NCBI RefSeq assembly: GCF_032884065.1
Contig: NW_027062616.1
Location: 558,001 to 622,000 of the forward strand
Direction: 5' to 3'
DNA from: Artemia franciscana
Taxonomy: Eukaryota > Arthropoda > Branchiopoda > Anostraca > Artemiidae
Length of the DNA stretch: 64,000 nt
The notes under the pieces: generated by a model
Databases searched by the model: none
Told to the model about the DNA's origin: nothing
What the model saw: only the letters and a program-made list of their open reading frames with translations
Position numbers and translations under genes: made by a program
Part shown: piece after piece, positions 46,501-59,890 of the stretch
Numbering within the stretch: position 1 is the first letter of the stretch
How the letters are laid out: the number at the start of each line of letters is the position of its first letter

Positions 46501-49500
46501 GCATATGGTGCACTTTTATTAGCTCAGTATATCCCTCAGCATGCTCTGAAAGTTTCAACCTACTACTCTAAGACGTTCTCGGTATACTGCTGATGTGGCT
46601 ATTTGACAGCCTGCATACATACAGCGTGTTTTAATTCAATTTAGTATACCCCCTAACATTTTCTGAAAATGTCAACTTAATACCAGTTGTCTTAATAGTA
46701 GTAGAAGTAGCATATATATAGTGCCTTTGATTGGTGCTAATCAGGTTTTACATGTTTATTTGAATTGTGGCAGTTCTGTAGTTTGCCAGAGTTTGAAAAA
46801 ATCTGAAAGCTTCTGTTTTTTACCACAACATGGAGTTACATATAATTGTAGCAACTTTTGTAGTTTTTTAGATTTGAATAAATCACTGGCTAATAATAAA
46901 AGTAGATTAAAGAATCATTTAATTAATAGCAATTAATTTGAATTCTTGGGTGGAAGTCCTCATTTTCTTTTATTTATATTTTTATTTGGTTATTTTGAAT
47001 TTAATGGGAGTTTGGTTTTTTGTTACCACACGCAGAGTTGAAGTGCCATCTTTTTATTCTGACATCTTGAGATAGCGTTATTTATTTATTATTGATTGTA
47101 TAGCTCACACATTAGTTATCCTCACTTATTTATATTTTTGTAAAAACTGGCTCGACAATACCTAAAAGTTTTAGTGTAATATCCTTAGCTTCAGCAGTAC
47201 CAGTAGCAGTCGTCGTTGTAGTAGTTCTAGCAGTAGTAGTAGCAGTGTTAATAATTGCAGTAGTATACACATTTTGAATTTTGCTTAGCTCAAAAACCCC
47301 CTTAACATGTCCTGAAAGTTTCAACCTAATACCCTGGACCATTCCCGTTATACTGTTGATACATACTTTTGACAACCTGCTTGTACAGAGTGTGTTTTTA
47401 TGTAGTTCGACATTCCTCTAAATATTTCCTAAAAGTGTCAACTTTTTCTCGTAGCTTCTGTAGTAGTCGTAGTAGTAGTAACAGCAGCAGTAGTAGTAGT
47501 AGGATTATCCGCAGATTATTTTTTGGTTAGTTCTACGTCCCTCGCAACACGCCCAGAAAATTTTAACTTACTGCTCTAAGCTAGTCCGGTGTATTTGTTC
47601 GTATATTATTTTGGCAACCTGAATGCACACGTTGTGTTTTGATTTACTTCAACATCCCCCTAAATGTTCCATGAAATTTTCACCTCAATAGGCGAAATAG
47701 AAGCAGTAGTTGTAGTAGTTGTAATAGTAGCAATAGTGGTAACATACACATAGTACCTTTTGGATAGTTCAACATCCACCTCAACATGCACTGGTCAATT
47801 GACCATGTCACTCATCATTCCTTGAGGTTCTAACTTAATACCATTAATTTAATTCCTAAGTTTACCTTTTGACAACCTGTATGCACATAACATGTTTTGA
47901 TTAAGTTTAATGCTCCCTCCAAAATTTTATGAAGGCTTCGCCTGATTGTCTTTTTAACGCAAAAGATCAAACATCCTCCTTTCTCTAATAACAAACAATA
48001 TATATGAATTAATGGGCAAATTACATAAATTACAACCCTTCCTCTGAGGTCTGTGAGGGGGGGGGGTGGCATCCCCAGAGACATAGTTGCTGAACCTCTC
48101 GGCTATGCTGAACAAAATGGACATAAAGCAAATTTGATTGGATGTTTTGACAATTAATGGGCTTGGAAGGGGGCTGTTTGCCCTCCAATCACTTTTTAAT
48201 CTCAAAAAGGGTTCCAGAACTTTGAATTTACGTTCGAATGAGCTAATTTAAAAGTTTCTGTGATAGCGCTGCGCTGCCTGTGATATTGCTCGTATACCAT
48301 TTTGAAAGTCTACATGCATATAGTTTTATTCATTTAACTGAAACTCTCCCTAAATGTTTTGCATTAATAACTTTAGTTTCATTAGTTGCAGCAATTGTAG
48401 GATTATTATTATGCACATGGTGCCTTTTGGTTAGTTCAAGATCCGCCATAACATACCCTGAAAGTTTCAACTTAATAGTGTTTACCGTTGTTGAGATAAT
48501 TTGTTAAATATTTCCAAAAGTTATCTCGAAATTCCACGAAATTGCCATAATACCCTTAGCTTTAACAGTAATAGTATTACCAATAATAATAGCAGTAGTA
48601 GAAGCAGTAGAATTTAAATATTTCCTATTGTTTAGTTTAATATAACTAGCCCTCACAACTAGCCCTCTAAGTTTCGACTTCACACACCAAGCTGTTCCTA
48701 AGATACTGCCGATGCGCCCTTTTGACAATCTGAATGCAGATAGTGTGTCTTAATTTAGTTCAACTTCCCCCTCAAAACTTTTCATATCTTACCTTAGTAG
48801 TAGTTGTAATAGGAGTAATAGTTGGAGTAGTAGTAGTAGTAGCAGCGGTAGTAGTATTAGTAGCGTGCGCACATTGCTTTTAGGTATATTGATCTTTCTT
48901 TAAGCATTCCCTGAAAATTCTAGCCTAATACACTAATTCATTCTTTGCATACGCCCTTGAAGATCTGTATTCACATAGTGGGTTTTGATTTAGTTCAAAT
49001 TTTTCCAGAATATTCTGACAAATTTTTACCTCCATACCCTTAGCCTTGATAGTACTAGTATCATAGTAGTAGTGGTGGTAGTAGCAGCAGAAGTTATAAC
49101 AGTAGTATCAGCTGTATTTATAGCAGTAGCAGTAAGTGCATGCTTTCTTTTGTCTAATTGAACATCCCCCTATGATGCCCCAGAACTTTCAGCTTGATAC
49201 AGTGAGTTGTTCCAAATATATTACTCATACGCCCTTTTGAAAATCTGTATGCACATGGTATGTTTTGACTTAGTTCAACTTTCCCCTCGACATTTCATTA
49301 AATTTTCATTTCAATATCCTTAGCCTTGGTAATACTTGCTACCGTAGTAGTAGTTTGAGTAGTAGTAGTTGTAGTAGCTATAAAAGTGGTATAAGTAGTT
49401 TTAGTGGTAGTAGTTGTTTTTCTAGTTGTAGTAGTAGTAGTTTGCAAATATTGCGTATTTGGTCAATTGATCATCCCCTCTCCCTCCCATCATTTCCTGA

Positions 49501-50316
49501 AAGTTATTAATTGATATATTTGTCATTGGTCAGTTACGCCCTTTCGACAATCCGTATGCACATAACATGTTTTGATTTAGTTCAACACTACCGTCAATAT
49601 TTTCTGGTTGGATCTACAGAATTTCCGGCATCTTTTTGAATACTAAAGATCAAACATGCCCATCTTTTTCAATAACAAATGCTATATGTAAACAATGGGC
49701 GAATTGCACAACTTACGGTCATTGTCCCGAGGACAGTAGGGGGAGTGACATGCCCAGAGACATAGTTACTGGACTTTTCAGCTATGGTGAACAAAATGGC
49801 TGTGTCAGGATTTTGATTGAATATGTTAGAGAATTGATGGGCCCGACAAGGGGCTGGCTGCCCTCCAATCACTTTTTACTCTTAAAAAGGGCACTGGAAG
49901 TCTTTCGGAAATTTCTACGACAGCTCCTTCTATACGAAGTTCCTCGGCAAAGAAGAAGAAGAGAAAGGTAATACAATATGCCCACATTGCTCATTACTTA
50001 GGTAGCGCTATTGCGCAGCCTATGATTGTGCAACTTTTGCGTATCCATAAATAGACGGGATTTCCATGCATTGGTTTTCAATTGTTAGGGACCCTATAGT
50101 CATATATAATAGATTTCTGTTTGTTTTACATTTTAGCGCTACTCTTTACTTTCGTTTGAAATTGCCTACTTATTTTCAACTTTAACATGGCAAATAGGAA
50201 ATTACGTTTTTTATGTTTGTTACGTTGTTACTTTGCTATGTATGTGTTTTATCTACTCTTTGAATTCGTGTTGTTAAAATTTCGTTTTCTCTTTGACTAA
50301 TTGAATTATTTTGCAG
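43588..50316 (+). other. Intron 3, filled with tandem arrays
   Basis: Mirror of the left-arm intron without the hAT insertion. It holds: short noncoding sequence to 44380; tandem units at 44440-45270 (mirror of 33060-33800); three short units at 45600-45760; the (AGT)n unit array from about 46000 to 49620; and R1 fragments at 47930-48240 and 49640-50180. ORFs here (for example 49636-49971, 47130-47375) are repeat-derived. The hAT empty site is at about 47097-47110. Confidence 0.75.
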
Positions 50317-50445
50317 TCCGAGGTGAGTACTACCTGACAATGGACGGAGAGAACTACAGATCACTAAATGTTATAAAATCAGAATATGGCACAATCAAAG
50401 ACGTGTGTGTTAACGGTCCAACCGTTGCTATAGGACTACATACAG
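50317..50445 (+). CDS. Host gene exon 4
   Basis: 129 bases (43 codons) between acceptor ttattttgcag and donor gttagt, phase 1 to phase 1. It encodes GEYYLTMDGENYRSLNVIKS and then IKDVCVNGPTVAIGLHTG, a pattern typical of one propeller-like blade (VAIGLHTGK then VLVYY in exon 5). The intron starts with gttagt; immediately after that the right arm lacks about 229 bases found in the left arm. The mirror exon at 25387-25515 looks identical. Confidence 0.8.
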
Positions 50446-52465
50446 GTTAGTTTTTATTGTGAAAAATTACATCTTTCTTTAATTTAATCTCTTATAACTC
50501 TTAAAAAAGGAACAAGAACTTACAACTCCCAACCGAATAATCCAACTTCTAAGATCTTATGAATCCATCATCGACTAGAACTGCTGGATGAAAGCCAAAA
50601 ATCAGTGAAGCATTAGACTGCCTTCAAGATCTACTTTAAATAGATTGCAAACAGGGATGATTTTGTGCAAATATCAGAGAAAGAGTTAAGTTTGTACAGG
50701 CTAGTCTGACGTTGTCCTATTAAACTAAACAAACGTTTCCTGAAGCTGTCTACCTATGATCGCTTATGTTTAAGATATATTTTCTTAGGGATAGGGTTAA
50801 AGAAATATAAGATATTGAAGCAAAACAATAAATATCACCCTAAACACAGTTGCTCGTAAAATACTCGTAAAACACCCAAAGTACTCACATCATATCTAGA
50901 ATGTATTCCTTTGATTATTTCTTTTTCATTTCTTTTTCGAAAATTTTCGTTTCTTTTCATTTCTTTTCTTTCTTTTCTTTTTCGAGAAGTTCCCTTTCTT
51001 TTTCGAAAATTTTGTGATTTTTCAAGAGGGGAAAATATTATATTTTATATGTTCTTTGAGGAAGTTAAGAAACATTTGAATAGCGTTACAGTTTCTTGAT
51101 TTGATACCTTGTAAACATTTATGCCCTCAGCCATGCAAAATCCGAAAAATAACAAAAATGGCTCTAAACATTATTTTCTTTTAGTTTGGAAAGGCTTTAA
51201 ATAGGATATATATTTTGTGTATAGAACAAGTATTTATTTTGTTTGTTTAATCCTTGTTTTGTTTTTGTTTGTTTTCTAAAAGATTTAAACAGGGAGTAGG
51301 ATGAAAAACGGGAAGAAGAAGAAGAAAACATGTTTTGACATATTAATGATTATAAATATAAGATTAAACAATACCATCTAGAAACAATAAAATAGGAAGG
51401 AGAAGAAGAACAAATGTCTAGTCCTCAAAGGTAGAAAAGTGAGGTTGGATGTTGCATAAACCCTCCCTGCTCGAATTTCGTTTTATATTAAATTGTTTTG
51501 TTCCAATTTTGAGGAAGGCTGTTTACGTAGCACCACCATTCAGCATTACTAGAATTCACCTTCTGTACGGAGAATTGGTGGAGGAAGGAGCTTGAAAACA
51601 ACTTTTTGGACAGCAATTTTTCACAAGATCTTCCTGAAAATTCTTCACTGATGTAATTCACCAATTTTTTAGGAATAGTCGCCCTTATTTCGATTTGTCT
51701 TAATTGTAAAATGCCATCTTCTAAACAAATTTCTGGAAATTACGATAAGCACCCTGAAACCCCTCAGAAAGGTGTCGAGTCGAGACGGAAAGTGCACCAT
51801 TGGGATTGCTGTTACAGAATACCCTATAGAGGATACTTACAGCCCCCACCTTGACCAACCTGAAAAATGTCTTTTGTTGTGTGGGTAGCACTGATGTTTT
51901 TCCTTCTTTTTTTTTCCCGCTAGTTGGATACTGGAATATTAAAGAGACTTTTTTAAGGGTTTTTTGAAAGAAAATTGCAACGTCTAGTGCCATATGTAAT
52001 TAACAAAAGATAATGTTGCAATAAAATGCAATTTTTGACAAAAAAAAACTGCATTATAATATGCAAGATTATATAAAACACGTCCCATTGTTTCTCCGGG
52101 ATATGATGTCGCATTTGAGTAACTCTTCTGTCTAATTCTCTAGCATTCGTTACTGGATCTAGCTAAGGAAAAAAGTGTGTGACTTTCAAAACCTGATTCA
52201 AGAATGATAATCTTCTCTGAAAAAGCAACCTCCACTGAATATTTTCTTGAAGTGGAATGGGAGAGAATTTAGAATATCAAAATTGACTAAGGCCATCATT
52301 TGCACGATTTCATTGTAAAGTGTTCAAATTAATCCTTTTTAGTGTGAATTCCTCCTATGAACGTCAGCAGGGATAGGGATAGGCGGGGGCTAGTGCGCCC
52401 CATGAAACATACATATTGATGGTTATATGTTCCATACATATTTTATTACTTATAGTATTCGTATA

Positions 52466-52502
52466 CGATTTTATTTGTACTTGGAAAGTACAAATAAAAT
52501 CG
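52466..52502. repeat. Perfect 17-base hairpin, right arm
   Basis: Mirror of 23103-23139; loop gga. Both copies remain perfect. Confidence 0.85.
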
Positions 52503-53282
52503 AATTGAATGTTTGATATATAATGCTATTAATTGTTGAAAGATCATCAGTTCAAGATTTTATTTCATTGTAATTTTATTCTCATTTTCAATGCTGTAAT
52601 AACTGGAAAAGAAAATATTTGTAATATAATTCGTTTTCAGTGAAGCACCAATGACGTAGTAGGCCTTAGACTTTTACAGTTAGGGAAGGGGGCAGTACTC
52701 AAATTCTTGTTTGTAGTGAAGCTATATTTGTCTTGAACAGTCTTGGAAAGAACGAATAAAATTATACTAAATATTTGATATACAATGATGTTAATTGCTG
52801 AAAGTTCATCAGCTCAAAATTTAATTTTACTGTAATTTTTATGTTTCTTTTCAGTGCTGTGCTAAGTACAAAAGAAAATATTTGTTTTCAGTAAAGCGCC
52901 AATGATGCAGTAGGTTTTAGACTTTTATAGTGAAAGAAGGAGGCAAAACCCAAACTTTAATTTGTAGATATTTTTTTTTCGTTCCAAGCTGGATTTGCGT
53001 ATTCAACTTAAGTTTCAGTCGTCTTAAGATTAATTTGCTCATTTATACTAGTAACTATTGTTTGTTTGTTTGCTATGATTGTTTATTTAATTCCTGTTCG
53101 TTTTGGGTTTCATTTATGCCTTTGTAGCAAAATATTTAAGTTCGTTTAAAGCTTGACTCGTTTTGACATTTAATTATTCATTTATATTAGTACCTGTTGT
53201 ATGTATTTTTGCTATTAATTGCTGAAAGCTCACCAGCTCAATATTTTGTTTCATCTAGGCCAGATTTAAAGCTTTGACGCCT

Positions 53283-54830
53283 CTAGGCCCAACCGTTTTT
53301 GTTGCTCCATTTTTCAAGGTCAGCAACCCTCCCATGGCGGGTTGCTGACCTTATATTTCCTAGAGATGTCGCCATTGCTATGCCACAAAGGGAGACACAG
53401 GAGAAACTTAGCATATCTATAAAATGCGCTGCAAATGGCTTTCTTTTCGGTAGCTGTGAATATTTTCCAGAAGGGAACCAGAGCAAGCAGATGGGGTGTA
53501 GTAAAAGCATTTTATAGCCGGGCAAGGAGAGGACGGTTGAAACGATACTTATTGGCAACAAGTAATCCGTAAGCCGCTCGTAGACGGGAACAGAGGTGGT
53601 TTGTCAGTGCTGAGCGTTTGTCCTTCAATGTAGAAGAAACAGGAAGGCTAAGATACATAAGGGACTCACAAAGCTTAATCAGAGTGTCGCCAATTTTAAC
53701 GCAGAGGTTAATTGAAAGTTTATTTTTTGAACCATAGAAGAAAAGAAGTTCTGTTTTAGATTCGTTGAAGGAAAGTTTGATCTGCTTCTATGCCGCTGCA
53801 AGTGAGTCGTAATTTTATTGAAATAAAGATATCGAACGAGAAACATGAAGAATGTCATCATCGAAGTTCAGCAGCGAAAGATTAATCCCACAGAAAAGCA
53901 CGACGGCTTTATTACTTGTTGTGCTTCGATGATAGCGCTATTAAACAGTGATGGTGAAGTTTTGCCACCTTGCCGTACGCCTTTCTTGATACTCAGCATT
54001 TCTTTAGAAGGAAAAGTACCGGACGGAGAGGTGATCAGGATGACAGCTGAGAGCTTGTTGTACATACTGTAAACAGGGGAAATGATGCAAGAAGAAACAC
54101 CTCGTTGAAGGGCTTTGAGCAGGATATGGCCATGGATACCAGAATCAAAGGCTCTACCAACATCAAGCGCTCCAAAGACGAGAAGATCACCATTTTTATC
54201 TGCATCAATAAGAAGATTTGCAAGAACGCTTTGAACGTGTTCCCGTCTTGAGTGCTTTTTGAACCCGAACTGGTCGTCCGGAGTAGTGCATCGAAGTGCA
54301 ATTTCATCGAAAATAAGGGATTAAAATAGCTTACAAAAAGTAGTTGAAACAGTGATCGGAAGATATGAAGCGCACTGGTCAGCTGGTTTACCTTTTTTGA
54401 GAATAGGATGGACCAATCTAACACCAAAGCTGTCTGGAACGATGCCAGTAACGAAAATCATTTGAAATAGCAGAGAAAGGTGCTGTAGGAGAAGATTTCT
54501 GGCAAAGCTTAAATGGGTACCAGATATACCATCGATGTCCTTAGATTTCTTTTTTTTTTTTAACCTAACAATTTTGGAACGCATCAAGGAAGCAGTGACC
54601 AGGACACCAATATCCTTAACTGCAAACTGAAGCTCCTTATCGAGGGCCTGGCAAAAGGTGTTGTCGAGGTAGGAATTAGGGGCTGAAAATTGGTCTCTGA
54701 AATAGTCGCACCAGTCTTTTTCTGGCATGTAGGGTGGGCCATTGGAAGATTTGCTCTTAGCTCGAAGACGCCATAAAGCAGGAGGCGAATTATCGACCAT
54801 CTCGCTGGTACGGGCAATTTCGTTAGCCTT
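53283..54830 (-). pseudogene. Non-LTR reverse transcriptase remnant, right arm
   Basis: Mirror of 20440-21975. On the minus strand a 159-codon open part (54800-54321) contains DIDGISGTHLSFARNLL and GVRLVHPILKKGKPADQC, and further on GVRQGGKTSPSLFNSAIIEA (54000-53941). It stays open past the A run near 54551 where the left copy shifts frame. Otherwise frameshifted and shortened at its 3' end by the rearrangement at 53316-53352. Confidence 0.75.
53316..53352. repeat. 14-base-arm hairpin made by template switching
   Basis: Arms aaggtcagcaaccc and its complement, loop tcccatggc. The left arm has only one of these arms (21912-21934) followed by about 370 bases that the right copy lacks. An inverted 23-base copy of the left sequence replaces the deleted stretch. 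Confidence 0.85.
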
Positions 54831-54839
54831 ATGCTGAAC

Positions 54840-55745
54840 CGTTTATGCTTTTACCGTTAGAGAAACGGGCAGGAATAATACTCTTGTTTGTAGTGAAGAA
54901 ACCATTCAGTAGAAGTAGATAACACTACTCCCTGAGTACGACCGCGATCTAACAACCAATCTTTAATACAATTTTCACTTGTGTTTGAATTTTGTTCTTT
55001 CAATTATTATGCTAAAAAAAAAAAAAACTAATTTTGCATATCTTTGTAGCCAGTTAAGAAAGAGAATGATTACTCTAAGTAAGCGAATTGGTTATTTAAG
55101 AAAGAGAATGATACTTTTACCGTTATCAAAACGGGCATTAGCCATGCTCTTGTTTGTAGTAAAGGCACCATTCATTAGAAGTATATAACCCCTACTCCCT
55201 AAAGACGACCACGGTCTAGCAACCAAGACCTAATCCAATTCTCACTTGTCTTTGAATTCTGTTCTCCCAATTATTATAATAGTAAAAAAAACGTTAACTA
55301 ATTTTGCAGAACTTTGTAGCCACTTCAGTAAGAGAATGATAATTTTAAGGAAGAGAATTGGCTATCTAAGTAAGAGAATGATACTTTTGGCTTTTGGCTA
55401 CGAGCATAAGAAAATTTGTCCCATTTTTCGGAAAAAGGGGGAACACCTCCTATAAGTGAAGGAATCTTAACGAAAATCACACCGTCAGATTCACCATATC
55501 AGAGAACCCTGCTATAGAAAAAGGCTAAAGTTTGAATTCGGTCCCAATTCTTTAAGAACGACTCCTGAGACACAAAGCTCGTTTAACTAGAACAATAAGA
55601 AGCTTTTTTAAAAGTATAAAAAGTACAAGCGTAAAGAGCGAAGTGTTGAGGAGGGGCAATCCCCCTCATATACGGAATAATATTTGTTCGTTTTAAGTTT
55701 TAATGTTGCTCCTTAATTTCAGTTGAAAAAACTGTTTTGTTTTTT
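54840..55745. repeat. Direct repeats and R1 fragment, right arm
   Basis: 54840-55400 mirrors the two 280-base units at 19876-20430, and 55400-55745 mirrors the R1 fragment at 19530-19870. No coding. Confidence 0.6.
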
Positions 55746-56109
55746 TTATTTAAATAAAAAGTAAGTGGCGATATACGCAAAAACAATCACGAACAGAGGA
55801 AAAAACGAAAAGAGTAAAGTCAGTAAAATTAAGTCGCTTCCTCGCCCTTCTCTATAGCATATCCCAACATACTAATTAGGTTGCTTAAAATTGACCTTAC
55901 AATGCCTTGGAGCATCGGTACATACCCACGAACAATATTCCTTGATTTTAATAATGTTTGGTATTTACTCAAATAGTGGTACAGCCCATGCCTACAGATG
56001 GGACAAACATACTCTCCTCCTGATCATACCCCATTTTTAGACTTCAAGGATCTCTTAAGCAGTGGTAGAAAGTTTGCCGTCACCTCTTTAAACAAGAGCT
56101 ATGAGCTCA

Positions 56110-58334
56110 TATGGCACTTGTGACGAGGTCGGAAGAGCCTAGAGCTCATATGGTATGAGCGCTGGCAAAATTCTCAGAATCAATAGATTGCTTTGAAAGG
56201 AAAATCAGAAGCTTAATGTCGGTCAGGATTTAAATTAAGAGCTCTGAGTCACGAGGTCCTTCTAAATATCAAAATTCATTAAGATCCGATCGCCCACTCG
56301 GAAGTTAAAAATACCTCATTTTTTTAATTTTTCCTCTCCCTTCAGCCCCCTAGATGGTCGAATCGGGGGAAACGACTTTATCAAGTCAATTTGTGCAGCT
56401 CCCTTACACGCCTACCAATTTTAATCGTCCTAGCACGTCCAGAAGCACCAAACTCGCCAAAGCACTGAACCCCACCCCCTAACTCCCCCAAAGAGAGCGG
56501 ATCCAGTCCGGTTACGTCAATCACGTATCTACGACATGTATAAGCGTTTCGAAGATTTCTGGCTTCCCCCTCCGTCTCCCTCCAATGTCAACAGATCTGG
56601 TTAGGATTTGAAATAAGAGCTCTGAGACATGAGTTCCTTCTAAATATCAAATTTGCTTAAGATCTGGTCACCCGTTCTGAAGTTAAAATCCCTCAATTTT
56701 TCTAATTTTTTCCAAATTGACAACCTCCAGCTCCCCTAAAGAGAACGGATCCGTTCCAATTATGTCAATCACATGTCTATAACTTGCGCTTATTCTTTCC
56801 ATAAAGTGTCATCCGGATCTCTCCACTCTAAGCGTTTTCCAAGATTTCTGGTTTCCCCCTCAAGCTCCCCCCAATGTCACCAGATCTTGTCGGAATTTAA
56901 AATGAGAGTTCTAAAGTACAAGATCCTTCTAAAGATCAAATTTCATTAAGATCTGATCACCCGTTCGTAAGTTATAAATGCCTCATTTTTCTAATTTTTC
57001 CGAATTACTCCCCCCCAACTTCACCAAAGAGAGTGGATCCGGTCCGGTTATTTCCGTCACATATCTTGGACTTGTGCTTTTTCTTCCAACCACGTTTCAT
57101 CCTGATCTCTCAGCTTTAAGCGTTTTCCAAGATTTCCGGTCCCCTCCCCCAATGACACTGGATCCGGTCGGGATTTAAAATAAGAGATCTGAGTTACGAG
57201 GTCCTTTTAAATATGAAATTTCATTAAGATCCGATCTCTCCTTCGCAAGTTAAAAATACCTCTTTTTTCTATTTTTTTTTAATTACCCCCCCCCCCCCCC
57301 CCCCTCAACTCCCCCAAAGAGACGGGATGCGTTCCAGTTATATCAATCACGTACCTAGGACTTGTGCTTATTTTTCCCACTAAGTTTCATCCCGATCCCT
57401 CCACTCTAAGCGTTTTCGAGATTTTAGGTCCACCCCCCAGCTTCCCGCAATGTGACCGGATTCGGTCGAGATTTAAAACAAGAGCTCTAAGACACGATAC
57501 CCTTCCAAATATCAAATTGCAGTAAGATCCGATCACTCCTTCTTAAGTTAAAAATACCTCATTTTTTCTAATTTTTCATAATTAACCCTCCCCCCAGCTC
57601 CCCCAAAGAGAGCGAATTCGTTCCGGTTATGTCAATCACGTATCTAAGACTTGTAATTATTTTTCCCACCAAATTTCATCCCGATCACTTCACTAAGCGT
57701 TTTCCAAGATTTTAGCCCCCCCCCAACTCCTCGCAATGTCACCAGGTCCAGTCAGGATTTAAATAAGAGCTCTGAAATACGATATCCTTCCAAACATCAA
57801 ATTTCATTCAGATCCGATCACTCCTTCGTAAGTTGAAAATACCTCATTTTTTTATTTTTCAGAATTAACACTTCCCCTCCCCCCAGCTCCCCCAAAGAGA
57901 GCGGATCCGTTCCGGTTATGTCAATCACGTATCTAGGACTTGTGATCATTTTTCCCACCAAGTTCCATCCCGATCCTTCCACTCTTAAGTGTTTTCCAAG
58001 ATTTTAGGCTCCCCCCAATGTCACCGGATCCGGTCGGGTTTTAAATATGAGCTATGAGACATGATATCAATCCAAACATCAAATTTCATTAAGATCCGAT
58101 CACCCGTTCATAAGTTAAAAATACCTCACTTTTTTATTATTTTTCCGATTTAACCGTTCTACCACTCCCCCCCCCCCAGATGGTCGAAGTGGAGAAACGA
58201 CAATTTCTAATATACGCCTGCCAAATTTCATCGTCCTACCTTACCTGGAAGTACCTAAAGTAGCAAAACCGGGACAGACAGACCGACAGAATTTGCGATC
58301 GTTATATGTCACTTGGTAGATATCAAGTGCCATA
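56110..58334 (-). repeat. Tandem-unit element with short inverted ends, right copy
   Basis: Mirror of 16936-19159, bounded by tatggcacttg (56110-56120) and caagtgccata (58324-58334). Seven diverged units of about 285 bases. Poly-C runs differ in length from the left arm, notably the 18 or so C at 57287-57304. Confidence 0.8.
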
Positions 58335-58559
58335 AAAATATATTTTAAAAGACAAATGTTAAAGTTAAAAGGACAGATGTTATACTTGAAATAAAACGAA
58401 ACAAATAGTGAATTTATGATGTACCAAAAAAGCTGATATTCAACTCAAAATCAAAATGGTAAGAGGCTACTAGATATGTATTGATAAATTATCCCCCTTG
58501 CACTCCAATATTATATTGGATAATTTTATCCAACGAGGGAAGCTGATACCTTATACTTA

Positions 58560-59590
58560 ATCTCGACCTCTCATTTTAGCATAAAGAGTGAGGGTCGAGG
58601 GAGTGGTAGCCCCCCTAATATATGGGATAGTTTCTGTACATTTTAAAGTTTATTTTTGTTCCTTACTTTCAGTTGGAAAAACCTGTTTCTTTAAAATTTA
58701 ATACCTGATTTTTCAAATCATTCCAGGAAATCTCCTTCCCTCAATCCCCCCCCCGTGGGGAATTTCTCAGGAAAATTCTCCTCGAAAATTCCTCACGGGA
58801 AATTCATTCCCGACTCCCTCATGGAAAATGCTTCAAAGAAAATCTTCCTAAAAGAATACCATATTCTTTCCAATTATAAATACTATATGTGAACTTTGGG
58901 TAAATTGTGTGACTTACAGTCCTTTCCTTACTAGCTATGGAAAGTATTTTCATCCCCAAAGGCATAGTTATTAGACATTTTTACCATTCTGAGTCAAATG
59001 GCTATCTCAAAATTTTTATCAGATGTCTTCGTGAAAAAAAAGGCGTGGCGGGGGGGGGGGGGGCTAATTGCTCTTCATTATTTTTGGCTACTTACACAGA
59101 GCACTCGATATTCTGATTTCCGTTCGAGTGACCCCTCTCCCAACCTCCTACGATCATTAGTTTTAATATGATCATCCCCGAGGAGAAAAAAATAAACACC
59201 TGTCCTTGTTCTTTCTTCAGGTAAAGAAAACTTCTACATTTTTATAGATATGAGCTTGAAAACTCTATAAAAGGATTCTATGACTTGCTGGATGTGGCGG
59301 TGTGATTTTACATTAAAATCTTTTAACTTTTTGGGGGTGTTACTCCCCTTTTTCGAAAATCAGTTAAATTTTTCTAAGACTCACAGCTCTTAATAGTCAG
59401 CATTAAACTTAATTAACTGTCTCTTAATTTGTGTTAAACTTAATTAATTAATTAACTTAATTAATTAATTAATCAGGATAAAAAGCCTATTCGTTGATGT
59501 ATCAATAGTTATCCGTTTCTTTTAGTTTTTTTTTAATATTGGACTGAGTCACTCCTTGCTTACAATTTCTTACCATGAACTGTTTGTAAA
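58560..59590. repeat. Degenerate R1-family copy right of the palindrome
   Basis: Contains cataaagagtgagggtcgag, ccttactttcagttgg, tatgtgaactttgggtaaat, ggatgtggcggtgtgatttt, and finally tcactccttgcttacaattt with ttaccatgaactgttt, which matches the R1 right end. Confidence 0.65.
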
Positions 59591-59599
59591 GGTTGAAAA

Positions 59600-59890
59600 G
59601 GGTTTTCATAATACCTCTGCCGTTAAGAAGAAAAATGACCCTGTGAAGGGGGCGGCTATAGATTTTGCTTACAATTTACTATTCAGGGGTCTCTATCTAG
59701 CTGAGCTTACTCTTCTTTAAGAAAAAAAAAGGTAAAAGATACGGCATTAGACTTTACAGTCCGTACCGGCGGTGCTGATCTTCGTTTCTTGGCCCTTCAG
59801 CCAGAAAGTGCAATGGGGGGCTGGGGGCCAGCCATCCTGTGCTTTCGAACACCCTTCCTGATACTCTTCTTTAAGGGAAGTTCTTGGTGT
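59600..59890. repeat. Possible SINE-like or other dispersed repeat
   Basis: A GC-richer block (cggcattagactttacagtc, ccgtaccggcggtgctgatc, ttggcccttcagccagaaag) inside AT-rich intron. It looks like a dispersed repeat head, but with no second copy in the window I cannot prove it. Confidence 0.3.

Larger units (their letters stand above)
39869..58509 (-). repeat. Right arm of giant imperfect palindrome
   Basis: Reverse complement of 16761-38383 without the hAT element. The inner edge is cccatggg at 39869 and the outer edge is cactccaat at 58501-58509. Beyond 58509 the sequence is unrelated to that left of 16761. The outer edge is followed by a small inverted repeat (ttggataa, tt, ttatccaa at about 58516-58533). 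Confidence 0.95.

Noticed and set aside
16761-58509. Palindrome as a pure sequencing foldback artefact
   Set aside because: Arms differ by a transposon with target duplication, by two deletions of hundreds of bases and by a template-switch scar, which one molecule read twice would not show. A mis-join of two haplotypes stays possible and is noted in the findings.
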